Shown piece after piece: positions 51,586-59,992 of a DNA stretch of 64,000 nucleotides (position 1 is the stretch's first letter; the number at the start of each line of letters is the position of its first letter). The translations under genes were made by a program, and so were the position numbers. The notes beneath the pieces are model-generated. The model did not search any database and was not told the origin of the DNA. It saw nothing but the letters and a program-made list of their open reading frames with translations. The stretch comes from Devosia yakushimensis (GTDB lineage Bacteria; Pseudomonadota; Alphaproteobacteria; Rhizobiales; Devosiaceae). Location of the stretch: the NCBI RefSeq assembly GCF_030159855.1, contig NZ_BSNG01000001.1, positions 1,240,001 to 1,304,000 of the forward strand, given 5' to 3'.

Positions 51586-52151
51586 GGCTCATTCTGCTCG
51601 GACCGCCGGGAGCGGGGAAGGGTACTCAGGCCAAGATCCTGGTCGAGGCCTATGGTATTCCCCAGCTCTCGACCGGCGATATCCTGCGCTCGGCCATTGC
51701 GGCCAAGACCCCGCTGGGTCTCGAAGCCAAGGCTATCGTCGATCGCGGCGACCTGGTCAGTGACGTCATCGTCAATGGTATCGTCTCCGAACGGCTCGAT
51801 GCCGAGGACTGCAAGCCTGGCTTCATCCTCGATGGCTTCCCGCGCACCATTGCGCAGGCCGAGGCGCTCGATCAGATGCTGATCGAGAAGGGCGTCAAGC
51901 TCGATGCCGTTATCGAAATCAAGGCCGATGCCGATGAATTGGTGCGCCGGGTGATCCAGCGCAGCAAGGAAAGCGGCGTTGCCCGTAGTGACGACAATGA
52001 GGAAGTGCTGCGCAAGCGCCTCGATGTTTACAAGGAGCAGACCGCCCCGCTGGTCGCCTATTATGGCGATAGCGGCCTGCTCAAGACCGTCGACGGCATG
52101 GAGCCGGTCGAAAAAGTCACGGCTGCGATCAAGTCCGCGATCACAGCCTGA
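51582..52151 (+). CDS. adk: Adenylate kinase
   Basis: The 189-residue protein has the P-loop LLGPPGAGKGTQAK, the AMP-binding region STGDILRSAI, and the signature FILDGFPRTIAQAEAL. The LID is the short form (SKESGVARSDDNEEV), without the zinc finger. It interconverts AMP, ADP and ATP. Its place between secY and rpsM is typical of alphaproteobacteria. Confidence 0.97.
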   Translation: MRLILLGPPGAGKGTQAKILVEAYGIPQLSTGDILRSAIAAKTPLGLEAKAIVDRGDLVSDVIVNGIVSERLDAEDCKPGFILDGFPRTIAQAEALDQMLIEKGVKLDAVIEIKADADELVRRVIQRSKESGVARSDDNEEVLRKRLDVYKEQTAPLVAYYGDSGLLKTVDGMEPVEKVTAAIKSAITA

Positions 52152-52173
52152 GAACAGGGCAGGGGTTTGGCAG

Positions 52174-52202
52174 TTGACTCTGCCGAATCTAGTCCTTAAA
52201 GA
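52174..52202 (+). promoter_or_regulatory. Candidate sigma70 promoter of the alpha operon
   Basis: TTGACT (52174-52179) and TAAAGA (52197-52202) are separated by 17 bases, about 130 bases before rpsM. The match and the 180-base adk-rpsM gap suggest a secondary promoter for rpsM-rpsK-rpoA-rplQ. Confidence 0.6.
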
Positions 52203-52331
52203 ACCGCGTCAGTCTCATGGATTATTGGGCTGGATTCGGTTCTCCAAATGTTGGGGGTCGAAATCCGGTCCCTTGTTGTTTAACGGCACGGCCCCCTGAT
52301 GGTAACCCGTGTTGAATGAAGGAGAGCAGAC

Positions 52332-52700
52332 GTGGCTCGTATTGCTGGCGTCAATATCCCGACCAATAAGCGCGTAATCATTGCGCTGCAGTATATCCAC
52401 GGGATTGGCGAGAAGTTCGCCAAGGATATCACTGAAAAAGTCGGCATCCCTGCCGAGCGCCGTGTCAACGAGTTGACCGACGCCGAAGTGATTCAGATCC
52501 GTGAAGCCATCGACCGCGACTACGTGGTTGAGGGTGATCTTCGCCGCAATGTGGCGATGAACATCAAGCGGCTGATGGACCTGGGCAACTACCGTGGCCT
52601 GCGCCATCGTCGTGGCCTGCCGGTTCGCGGTCAGCGCACCCACACCAATGCCCGCACCCGCAAGGGTCCGGCAAAGCCGATCGCCGGCAAGAAGAAGTAA
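52332..52700 (+). CDS. rpsM: 30S ribosomal protein S13
   Basis: The 122-residue protein begins MARIAGVNIPTNKRVIIALQ from a GTG codon at 52332 with GGAG upstream. The C-terminal tail (RGQRTHTNARTRKGPAKPIA) contacts the P-site tRNA. It opens the alpha operon; rpmJ is absent before it. Confidence 0.97.
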   Translation: MARIAGVNIPTNKRVIIALQYIHGIGEKFAKDITEKVGIPAERRVNELTDAEVIQIREAIDRDYVVEGDLRRNVAMNIKRLMDLGNYRGLRHRRGLPVRGQRTHTNARTRKGPAKPIAGKKK

Positions 52701-52717
52701 GAACCCGTATCGGGTTC
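52701..52717 (+). promoter_or_regulatory. Short hairpin after rpsM
   Basis: GAACCCG pairs with CGGGTTC around TAT, directly after the rpsM stop. There is no T-run, so termination is unlikely; mRNA stability or processing are possible roles. Confidence 0.35.
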
Positions 52718-52779
52718 TTCGATGTAGCTGCTGGGGCCATCTGGCTGACGGCAGCGCTGATATCGTTTAGAGGAATTAA

Positions 52780-53172
52780 ATGGCTAAAGCTGAAGTCGCG
52801 CGCGTCCGTCGTAAGGAGCGCAAGAATATCACGTCGGGTGTTGCCCACGTGAATGCCTCGTTCAACAACACCATGATCACCATTGCCGATATGCAGGGTA
52901 ACACGATTTCGTGGTCCTCCTCAGGTGTCATGGGCTTTAAGGGTTCGCGCAAGTCGACCCCTTATGCGGCTCAGGTCGCTGCTGAAGATGCTGCCAAGAA
53001 GGCGCAGGAACATGGCATGAAGACCCTCGAGGTCGAAGTTCGTGGTCCCGGTTCGGGTCGTGAATCGGCTCTGCGTGCCCTGCAGGCTGCCGGTTTCAAC
53101 GTCACCTCGATCCGCGACGTGACCTCGATCCCGCATAACGGTTGCCGTCCGCGCAAGCGGCGCCGCGTCTAA
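52780..53172 (+). CDS. rpsK: 30S ribosomal protein S11
   Basis: The 130-residue protein has NITSGVAHVNASFNNTMITI and the signature GPGSGRESALRALQ with SIPHNGCRPRKRRRV at the end. S11 forms part of the platform near the E site. Length is typical. Confidence 0.97.
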   Translation: MAKAEVARVRRKERKNITSGVAHVNASFNNTMITIADMQGNTISWSSSGVMGFKGSRKSTPYAAQVAAEDAAKKAQEHGMKTLEVEVRGPGSGRESALRALQAAGFNVTSIRDVTSIPHNGCRPRKRRRV

Positions 53173-53190
53173 TTTAGACCGTCTGAGAAG

Positions 53191-53224
53191 CTCCCGGCCG
53201 ATTGAATGGGCCGGGAGTCTTATT
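53191..53224 (+). terminator. Weak terminator-like hairpin between rpsK and rpoA
   Basis: A perfect 9-bp stem (CTCCCGGCC with GGCCGGGAG) has a 9-base loop and the tail TCTTATT. It may reduce rpoA expression relative to rpsM and rpsK. Confidence 0.5.
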
Positions 53225-53276
53225 GCGTTTGCGGCGAAGCGGCGGGCTAGAGCCGCGATTTTGAAAGGACATTACC

Positions 53277-54296
53277 GTGACGATCCAGAGGAACTGGCAA
53301 GAACTGATCAAGCCGACCAAGCTGGAGATTGTTTCGGGCAGCGACAACGCGCGCGTGGCTTCGGTAGTTGCCGAGCCGCTTGAGCGCGGTTACGGGCTTA
53401 CCCTGGGTAACGCTCTTCGTCGTGTGCTGCTGTCGTCGCTTCAGGGCGCGGCAGTTACCGCAATCCAGATTGACGGCATCCTGCATGAATTCTCCTCGCT
53501 TCCGGGCGTGCGTGAAGACATGACCGATCTCGTCCTCAACGTGAAGGAAATCGCGTTGAAGATGGGCGGCGAAGGCCCCAAGCGCCTTGGCCTGACCAAG
53601 CAGGGTCCGGGTGCCGTGACCGCCGGCGACATCAAGGTCACCGGTGATATCGAAGTGCTGAACCCCGAGCTGGTGATCTGCCATCTCGACGACGGCGCCG
53701 AGATCAATATCGAATTCACCGTCGACACCGGCAAGGGTTATGTCGCTGCCGACAAGAACCGTCCGGAAGATGCACCGATCGGCTATATCCCGGTCGACTC
53801 GCTGTTTTCCCCGGTTCGCCGTGTCAGCTACAAGGTCGATGCCACCCGTGCGGGTGAAAGCCTCGACAAGGACAAGCTGACCCTGCAGGTCGAGACCAAT
53901 GGCGCCGTGTCGCCGGAAGATGCCGTGGCTTATGCTGCGCGTATCCTCCAGGACCAGCTGTCGGTGTTCGTGAACTTCGAAGAGCCCAGCAAGGAAAAGG
54001 CACAGGATGCCGTTCCCGAACTGGCCTTCAATCCGGCGCTGCTCAAGAAGGTCGACGAACTCGAGCTTTCGGTGCGTTCGGCCAACTGCCTCAAGAACGA
54101 CAACATCGTTTATATCGGCGACCTGATCCAGAAGACGGAAGCCGAGATGTTGCGGACCCCGAATTTCGGCCGCAAGTCGCTCAATGAAATCAAGGAAGTC
54201 CTGGCACAGATGGGGCTTCATCTCGGAATGGACGTCAACAACTGGCCACCCGAGAATATCGATGACCTCGCCAAGCGCTACGAAGATCACTATTGA
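53277..54296 (+). CDS. rpoA: DNA-directed RNA polymerase subunit alpha
   Basis: The 339-residue protein starts at GTG (53277) with AAGGA upstream. The N-terminal assembly domain contains LERGYGLTLGNALRRVLLSS, and the C-terminal domain (alphaCTD, about 250-339) contains ELELSVRSANCLKNDNI and GRKSLNEIKEVLAQMGLHLG. rplQ follows after 30 bases. Confidence 0.98.
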   Translation: MTIQRNWQELIKPTKLEIVSGSDNARVASVVAEPLERGYGLTLGNALRRVLLSSLQGAAVTAIQIDGILHEFSSLPGVREDMTDLVLNVKEIALKMGGEGPKRLGLTKQGPGAVTAGDIKVTGDIEVLNPELVICHLDDGAEINIEFTVDTGKGYVAADKNRPEDAPIGYIPVDSLFSPVRRVSYKVDATRAGESLDKDKLTLQVETNGAVSPEDAVAYAARILQDQLSVFVNFEEPSKEKAQDAVPELAFNPALLKKVDELELSVRSANCLKNDNIVYIGDLIQKTEAEMLRTPNFGRKSLNEIKEVLAQMGLHLGMDVNNWPPENIDDLAKRYEDHY

Positions 54297-54326
54297 TCGC
54301 GCTGCCAAGCACTTTAGGAGATAACC

Positions 54327-54752
54327 ATGCGCCACGGTAATTCCGGCCGCAAGCTCAGCCGAACCGCCAGCCACCGCAAGGCTATGTTCGCCAATATGTC
54401 CGCCGCGCTGATCAAGCACGAGCAGATCGTCACTACCCTGCCCAAGGCGAAGGACCTGCGTCCGATCGTCGAAAAGCTGATCACCCTGGGCAAGCGCGGC
54501 GACCTGCACGCTCGCCGTCAGGCGATCGCCCAGGTGCGTGATGAAGGCCAGGTGGCAAAGCTGTTTGCCGTTCTCGGCCCGCGCTACAAGGACCGTCAGG
54601 GCGGCTATATCCGCATCCTGAAGGCCGGGTTCCGCTATGGCGACAATGCGCCCATGGCCGTGATCGAGTTCGTCGATCGCGACGTCAATGCCAAGGGCCT
54701 CGATAGCGGCCCGGTGCAGGTGCGTGACGAAGACGAGTCCGAAGCCGCGTAA
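54327..54752 (+). CDS. rplQ: 50S ribosomal protein L17
   Basis: The 141-residue protein (MRHGNSGRKLSRTASHRKAM, TTLPKAKDLRPIVEKLITLG) is complete L17 with a short acidic C-terminal extension. It ends the ribosomal gene run and is followed by a strong terminator. Confidence 0.97.
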   Translation: MRHGNSGRKLSRTASHRKAMFANMSAALIKHEQIVTTLPKAKDLRPIVEKLITLGKRGDLHARRQAIAQVRDEGQVAKLFAVLGPRYKDRQGGYIRILKAGFRYGDNAPMAVIEFVDRDVNAKGLDSGPVQVRDEDESEAA

Positions 54753-54776
54753 GCGATTTTCGGTTCAGGATTTAAG

Positions 54777-54808
54777 GCGGCCGCGGTTCATTCCGCGGCC
54801 GCTTTTTT
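54777..54808 (+). terminator. Terminator of the alpha operon
   Basis: A perfect 10-bp stem (GCGGCCGCGG with CCGCGGCCGC) has loop TTCATT and is followed by TTTTTT. It ends immediately before the convergent kinase gene. Confidence 0.9.
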
Positions 54809-54810
54809 GT

Positions 54811-55551
54811 TCAGATGGCGCGAACCTCGGCCAGCCGCCGGACCGAATAATCGTCCTTCCAGCAGACGGCAGCCTCCCAGGCGGCCGATGCCTGCGCGGC
54901 GATGTCAGATTCTGCGGTATCGAAGCCGGCGGCATTGTGAGGCAACACCAGGTCGAGGGCAGGGACATCGACGTGGGATTCGTCCCAGTCGATCAGCGCA
55001 ACCCGATCTGCAGTCATCCGAATGTTTCGGGGGTTGGTATCCCCATGGACAACGCAGGTCTGCCGCCCGGCCAGCCGCGCCCAGGCAGCCCGGCATCGCG
55101 CCACAGCCTCCGCCGGCATTGCGGCCAGGTTGATCCTGGTTCCGCTCTCCGCCGTCAGCAGATCGGTGGATGAGCGCCAGCCCGGCCGCTGCGGCCAGTT
55201 CTGCGTCAGCCGATGCACCTGGCGAAGCGTTTCGGCCACGCGGCGCCAATCCGCCGCCGTCTCGGGCGGTCCGCCCTCGACATAGCGCATCACCGTCAGC
55301 CCGTCGGCGAACAATCTGCCGTCTGCGGTCGGTATCGGCACCGGCACAATCAGGCCGGCCCGATCCAGATGCTGCATCAGCCCGGCCTCCCACGCGAGAT
55401 CGGCGTCACTCCGCTTGCCCAGCCGGGCGACCGCCACCTGACCCTTGACGCGCACGCTCCACACGTCATTGGCAACCCCACCGCTGAGCGGCTCGATGCG
55501 AACCGCATCGTCCCCCCATTGCCCGAGCGCGTTCCATCCCGTCGCCGGCAT
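54811..55551 (-). CDS. APH-fold phosphotransferase family protein
   Basis: This 246-residue protein has the phosphotransferase (APH/choline kinase) fold: QVAVARLGKR as the nucleotide-binding Lys region, the catalytic Brenner motif VVHGDTNPRNIRM, and the metal-binding VALIDWDESHVD. I start it at the ATG at 55551, which overlaps the stop of a small upstream gene (TGATG); a longer frame to 55704 runs antiparallel through that gene's sequence. The substrate may be a small alcohol, sugar or aminoglycoside; it cannot be decided from sequence. Confidence 0.78.
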   Translation of the reverse strand: MPATGWNALGQWGDDAVRIEPLSGGVANDVWSVRVKGQVAVARLGKRSDADLAWEAGLMQHLDRAGLIVPVPIPTADGRLFADGLTVMRYVEGGPPETAADWRRVAETLRQVHRLTQNWPQRPGWRSSTDLLTAESGTRINLAAMPAEAVARCRAAWARLAGRQTCVVHGDTNPRNIRMTADRVALIDWDESHVDVPALDLVLPHNAAGFDTAESDIAAQASAAWEAAVCWKDDYSVRRLAEVRAI

Positions 55552-55661
55552 CAGGTCAGACTGCTCCAGACCAGAGCCAGCCCCAGGCCCATGCACAGCA
55601 GCCCGACCATGAGCATGGCCAGCCGGCGGCGGCGCGGCGATTTCATCATCGCTCCCAGCAC
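55551..55661 (-). CDS. 36-residue membrane peptide coupled to the APH-fold kinase
   Basis: A GTG at 55661 preceded by AGGAGG (six-base spacing) opens a 36-codon frame. Its product has a basic stretch (KSPRRRRL, residues 7-14) followed by one hydrophobic helix (AMLMVGLLCMGLGLALVW) and ends SSLT. The TGA stop overlaps the ATG of the downstream kinase as TGATG, the usual sign of coupling. The basic-then-hydrophobic start faintly recalls the N-terminus of CcmE, so it could also be a remnant. No family is recognised. Confidence 0.55.
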   Translation of the reverse strand: MLGAMMKSPRRRRLAMLMVGLLCMGLGLALVWSSLT

Positions 55662-55784
55662 GATTTTCCTCCTCGTTTGCCCTCAGCTTAGGCTCGAATG
55701 ACATGGTGGGGCAATCGGCGCGCTCAACGCCAACAATGTGCTGTCCGCAGCGCGCGAAATGTCACGTCAATGCTAACAGTGTGC

Positions 55785-56315
55785 TCACAGATTCCAGCTG
55801 CGGCCCAGCGCCTGCACCTCGGACAGGGAGGGGCAGAATACCTGCGGCAAACCCGTGGCCTGGGCGAAGCCATGATAGCGCGAAACACTGCGCCGGGTCT
55901 TCCAGATCCACCGCACCATCTCCCATTTGAGGCTGTCCCGATTGCCCGGCAGATTGCCGGCCCGCTGCTTTTCAAACAGGGTTCGCCGGAAATAGCGGGC
56001 AAACCGGCGGAGATAGTGATCGTCGATGACGATTACCCCCGTGGCCCGGGCAAAACGCTGTGGCATGAGGACGGAATAATTGCCCTCCATGACCCAGCCG
56101 TCCTCCAGGATCGCTGCGTCGTGCAGGGCATGGAACTCGGCATCGGGCCGCACCTGCCAGTCGGTATCGGGCAGGTGGCGGAATTGGTCGAGGTGAATGG
56201 CGGAAACGCCCAGTTTGCGGGCGATTGCGACGGCCAAAGTCGACTTGCCGGCATTGGTCGGCCCCATGATGACGATGCGTTGGCCGAGGGATTCCAGCGA
56301 TGGAAAGGTATGCAT
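55785..56315 (-). CDS. P-loop NTPase of the adenylate-kinase-like/topology-modulation group
   Basis: The 176-residue protein begins with a strand and Walker A motif (RIVIMGPTNAGKSTLAVAI), then AIHLDQFRHLPDTDWQ, a pattern found in FlaR-type topology modulation and kinase-like proteins. DGWVMEGNYSVLMPQRFARA and the Arg-rich FARYFRRTLFEKQR match the same family. It probably phosphorylates a small molecule, but no substrate is known. Confidence 0.75.
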   Translation of the reverse strand: MHTFPSLESLGQRIVIMGPTNAGKSTLAVAIARKLGVSAIHLDQFRHLPDTDWQVRPDAEFHALHDAAILEDGWVMEGNYSVLMPQRFARATGVIVIDDHYLRRFARYFRRTLFEKQRAGNLPGNRDSLKWEMVRWIWKTRRSVSRYHGFAQATGLPQVFCPSLSEVQALGRSWNL

Positions 56316-56390
56316 TTTCAGTTCCGATATATGGTTTGAAGGATCGGGGTGGAAAAGCGAAGGCGGTAGGCGAATTCCTTGGTGGAACAG

Positions 56391-56417
56391 ACAAAAATCC
56401 CCGCCGAAGCGGGGATT
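56391..56417 (-). terminator. Terminator of the decarboxylase gene
   Basis: On the minus strand AATCCCCGC pairs with GCGGGGATT around TTCG and is followed by TTTG. It lies about 30 bases past the decarboxylase stop. Confidence 0.85.
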
Positions 56418-56444
56418 AAGCGGTGCTGACGATGGCTGGGCGGC

Positions 56445-57626
56445 CTATTCCGGCTGCACATCCTTGCCGGTATAGACTTCATCGACCCAGTACTGGTCAC
56501 GGCGGTCAAAGCCGTTGAACGGCGTCAGGGAGGCCTGGGTATAGGCGCCCATCAGGCCGAATTCAATCCAGTCGTCCTCATCGATATCGGCCGGCAGCGT
56601 GAAGACCTGGGGCAGCACGTCATAGCTGTCGCAGGTGGGGCCCCAGATGGTGAATTCGGAGAATTCCTGGTCATTGTCGTGCACCCGCGGGCCGCGCCAG
56701 ACGCGGACGGGCGGAGTGAAGTGCATGAACTTGACTTCCATCAGGCTGCCATAGGCGCCGTCATTGACATAGACCGACTGGCCGCCGCGCTGATGCTTTA
56801 CCCGCAGCAGCAGGGAGGTCGAGGAGGTCACCAGCGCGCGGCCGGGCTCGATGATCAGCTCGGGCTTGTTCTTGTCGCCGAAATGGTCGCCGACTGCCGT
56901 GGAGATGGTCTCGAAGTAATAGTCCATCGGCGGCGCTTCGCTGGTCGGGTAGGGGGCCGGATAGCCACCACCGATATTGAGCCGCTTGAGCTCGATGCCG
57001 GATTCCTCGACGATGCGGGCGGCGGCCGCGATATGCCGTTCATAGGCATAGGCGTCTTCGCACTGGCTGCCCACGTGGAAGCAGAGGCTTGGCGTATAGC
57101 CCATCTTGTCGACGGCCGAGACGATTTCGGCCGCGCCTTGTTCCATGACGCCGAATTTGATGCCGAAGTCATAGGATTTGAGCGCCTTGCCGGCCTTGAA
57201 GCGGGTGGTCACTTCCACGTCGCGGCTGGGCGACACCACGGCCGCCAGCTGGTCGAGCTGCTGGGGGTGGTCGATGGTGAAGGAGCGGACGCCGAACTCT
57301 TCATAAGCGCGTTCGATCTCGCGCTTATTCTTGATCGGGTTGTTGTAATGCATCACCGCGCCCGGCGCATGGTCGCGCACCAGCTCCATTTCGGTGTTGG
57401 ACGCGACGTCGAACGCCTTCAAACCTTCGCGATGGAGCTGAGCGATGATGTGGGGGGAGGGGTTGCACTTGACCGCATAGGTCAGCAGCCCGTCAAAGCC
57501 CTTTTTGAAGACCCGCGTGGCCTTGTGCAGCTCGCGCTCTGAAAACAGGAAAGCCGGGAAATCCGGGGCTTCCGCCGCGATCAGCGCGGAGGTATTCGGG
57601 TAAACCTGCTTCGGCTCAGTGGTCAT
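56445..57626 (-). CDS. Ornithine/lysine decarboxylase, PLP fold type III
   Basis: The 393-residue enzyme has the alanine-racemase-like fold of eukaryotic-type ornithine decarboxylases. The PLP Lys is K53 in TYAVKCNPSP; FHVGSQCEDAYAY, GGGYPAPYP and IIEPGRALV bind the cofactor phosphate; the catalytic Cys is C332 in IWGPTCDSYD. The start at 57626 has AAGG upstream; the longer frame to 57944 is not supported. It should make putrescine (or cadaverine). It is a single gene, divergent from the DegP-type protease. Confidence 0.88.
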   Translation of the reverse strand: MTTEPKQVYPNTSALIAAEAPDFPAFLFSERELHKATRVFKKGFDGLLTYAVKCNPSPHIIAQLHREGLKAFDVASNTEMELVRDHAPGAVMHYNNPIKNKREIERAYEEFGVRSFTIDHPQQLDQLAAVVSPSRDVEVTTRFKAGKALKSYDFGIKFGVMEQGAAEIVSAVDKMGYTPSLCFHVGSQCEDAYAYERHIAAAARIVEESGIELKRLNIGGGYPAPYPTSEAPPMDYYFETISTAVGDHFGDKNKPELIIEPGRALVTSSTSLLLRVKHQRGGQSVYVNDGAYGSLMEVKFMHFTPPVRVWRGPRVHDNDQEFSEFTIWGPTCDSYDVLPQVFTLPADIDEDDWIEFGLMGAYTQASLTPFNGFDRRDQYWVDEVYTGKDVQPE

Positions 57627-57823
57627 GGACGACTTGCCTTTCGGGGCTGGAGAAATGCGGAAAACGAGCGCTGCATATAGGGCCGTGCGCCCCCTCACGC
57701 AAACGTTTATTTGGCCCGGAAATGCGACGGTCGCGTGACGCCATTTTCGTGACAGAATCCGGGCGTTTGCCTTGCCCCGCGCCGATGCCTGAAGCGGGCG
57801 GCGTGGTGAACGGAGATGGTTCG

Positions 57824-59299
57824 ATGTCGATGCGCTCGTGGATTTTGGCAAGCTGTGCCGTAGCGGTTCTGGCCGTTGGGGGGACGTTGGCCTTTTCGCC
57901 CTGGAATGCGCCCAGCCTGGCGCAGGTGACGACAGCGCCGGCAACGCCGCCAGCTGCTCCTCAGACCATAGAGGTGCCGCGCAGCGATGCCGAAATCAAG
58001 CTGAGCTTTTCGCCTGTGGTGAAGGCTGCCTCGCCCTCGGTGGTCAATGTCTATGCCACGCGCATCGAGCAGCAGACGGTCTCGCCTTTTGCCAATGATC
58101 CATTCTTCTCGCGCTTTTTCGGGCGTGGGCAGTTCCAGAGCCGGCCGCGCGAGTCCCAGTCCCTTGGCTCCGGCGTGATCGTGGACGCCAGCGGCGTCAT
58201 CCTCACCAATCGCCACGTCATCGAGGGCGCGACCGATGTGCGCATTGCCCTTTCCGATGGGCGCGAATTTGCCGTCGACATCGTCATCGAGGATGCACAG
58301 ACCGATCTCGCCGTACTCCGTGTGCGCCAGCCGGGCGACGCGACTTTCCCCGCCATCGTCTTTGCCAATTCGGATGCCCTCGAAGTGGGAGACCTCGTCC
58401 TGGCGATCGGCAATCCGTTCGGTGTCGGCCAGACCGTCACCAGCGGCATTGTTTCGGCCCTGGCCCGCACCGGCGTCGAGAGCTCGGATTATGAGTTCTT
58501 CATCCAGACCGACGCGGCGATCAATCCCGGCAATTCGGGTGGCGCGCTTGTCGACCTCGACGGGCATCTCGTGGGCATCAACACCGCCATTTACTCGCAA
58601 AGCGGCGGTTCGGTCGGTATCGGCTTTGCCATTCCGGCCAATATGGCCAAGCTGGTCGCCCAGGCCGGCGTTAGCGGCGGGCAGATCGTGCGGCCGTGGT
58701 TTGGCGCCAAGATGCAGGCGGTCAATTCCGATATCGCCCAGAGCCTGGGCATGGCGGCGCCCCATGGCGCGCTGATCACCGAAGTTGCCCCCGGTGGCCC
58801 GGCGGAACGAGCCGGCTTCGCCTCGGGCGACGTGATCCTGAGCGTTGACGGCATGGCGGTCGATGATCCCAGCGCCTTCAATTTCCGCCTGGCCACCAAG
58901 CCCATCGGGCAGGCGACGGCCCTTGAACGCGTCCGCGCCGGCAAGACCGACACGGTCAATTTCACCATAGAGGCCGCGCCCGTCGCCTCGGACGACATGG
59001 TCGCGACCATCACCGGTAATTCGCGTTTCGCCGGCACCAGCGTGCGCCAGATCGATGCGGCGCTCGCCGAAATGAAAGGGCTGCCCTATGACGCCAAGGG
59101 CGTCATCGTCACAGCAGTCGAAGCGGGCTCGCCGGCCGAGCAGATGGGGCTCAAGCCCGATGATGTGATCCTCTCGCTCAATGACACGGCGATGGATACG
59201 GCGGCCGCTTTCTCGCAGACGGCAAGCCAGCGCGCCCGCACCTGGCAGATCATTCTGCAGCGCGACGGGCGCGTCACTCGCTCGATCGTCAGTGGCTAG
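57824..59299 (+). CDS. DegP/DegQ-type periplasmic serine protease
   Basis: The 491-residue protein has an N-terminal signal or anchor (about residues 1-33), a trypsin-like domain with the triad H131 (LTNRHVIEG), D161 (TDLAVLRV) and S238 (GNSGGALV), and two PDZ domains (about 290-380 and 395-490). It belongs to the HtrA/Do family of quality-control proteases and chaperones. The start at 57824 has GGAG upstream. Position between the alpha operon and rarA is conserved in rhizobia. Confidence 0.92.
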   Translation: MSMRSWILASCAVAVLAVGGTLAFSPWNAPSLAQVTTAPATPPAAPQTIEVPRSDAEIKLSFSPVVKAASPSVVNVYATRIEQQTVSPFANDPFFSRFFGRGQFQSRPRESQSLGSGVIVDASGVILTNRHVIEGATDVRIALSDGREFAVDIVIEDAQTDLAVLRVRQPGDATFPAIVFANSDALEVGDLVLAIGNPFGVGQTVTSGIVSALARTGVESSDYEFFIQTDAAINPGNSGGALVDLDGHLVGINTAIYSQSGGSVGIGFAIPANMAKLVAQAGVSGGQIVRPWFGAKMQAVNSDIAQSLGMAAPHGALITEVAPGGPAERAGFASGDVILSVDGMAVDDPSAFNFRLATKPIGQATALERVRAGKTDTVNFTIEAAPVASDDMVATITGNSRFAGTSVRQIDAALAEMKGLPYDAKGVIVTAVEAGSPAEQMGLKPDDVILSLNDTAMDTAAAFSQTASQRARTWQIILQRDGRVTRSIVSG

Positions 59300-59862
59300 T
59301 CGAGGCTGAGTTCGGGCAGTTCCATCAGCGCCAGGGCGTTGATCGCATTCTGGCGCCGGTCCTTGAGGCCGGTGAGCAGGGCGCGGGCGCCGTCCTCGCC
59401 ATAGCCGCGACGGCTGATGGCATAGAGCGCGATGCCGTCGCCGAATGGCACATAGCGATAGGCGTTCCACTCGACGATCATGGTGCCGCTGGTGGAATCG
59501 CTGAGCAGGAAATCGAGGAGGATCTCACCGGTCTGGTCATTCCTGATCATGTCGTAATTGACCACGGGATCACTGCCCTTGCGTGCGTCGAGATTCTTTA
59601 TCATCGCTGCCGCCGCGGCTTCCGGGGTGATGTCATCGGTCATGACGTCGATCATGAACATGTCTTCGAACTGTTCAACTGTCTGGCCGGCAGGCACATA
59701 TTCCTGCTTGTAATAGGTCTCGCTGGGGTGGCTGGTCCAGGCCAGGACAAATTCCACATCCTCGAAGACGATCGGGCCCGGCGCGCCGATGGAGTCGGCC
59801 TGAGCATGGGCGGGTAGCGCCATAGTGGCGAGGAGCAGGAACGCGGCGACAAAACGAAGCAT
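59296..59862 (-). CDS. Secreted protein of unknown function
   Basis: The 188-residue product has a signal peptide (LRFVAAFLLLATMALPAHAQA) and GAGGG before the ATG at 59862; a longer frame lacks both. The mature part looks alpha/beta with ITPEAAAAAMIKNLDARKGS, GEILLDFLLSDSTSGTMIVE and a final helical stretch. It has no cysteines. Its stop overlaps the DegP-type stop by 4 bases, so the two are strictly convergent. Confidence 0.7.
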   Translation of the reverse strand: MLRFVAAFLLLATMALPAHAQADSIGAPGPIVFEDVEFVLAWTSHPSETYYKQEYVPAGQTVEQFEDMFMIDVMTDDITPEAAAAAMIKNLDARKGSDPVVNYDMIRNDQTGEILLDFLLSDSTSGTMIVEWNAYRYVPFGDGIALYAISRRGYGEDGARALLTGLKDRRQNAINALALMELPELSLD

Positions 59863-59992
59863 TGGGATACCCTCGAGGTTTTGGTCGGCCATTAATGCTA
59901 ACAAACACGGCGCTTGGCAATTCGCTGCCGGTTTGTCTTGCTCGCGCCGCCGCCCTATCTTACGCAGAGCCTTCCATAGAGACCCAACAGGC

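Noticed and set aside
54811..55551. APH-fold kinase as an aminoglycoside-resistance gene paired with the S12 change
   Set aside because: The fold is widespread with many non-antibiotic substrates, no close resemblance to named resistance enzymes is visible, and neighbourhood alone does not support resistance.
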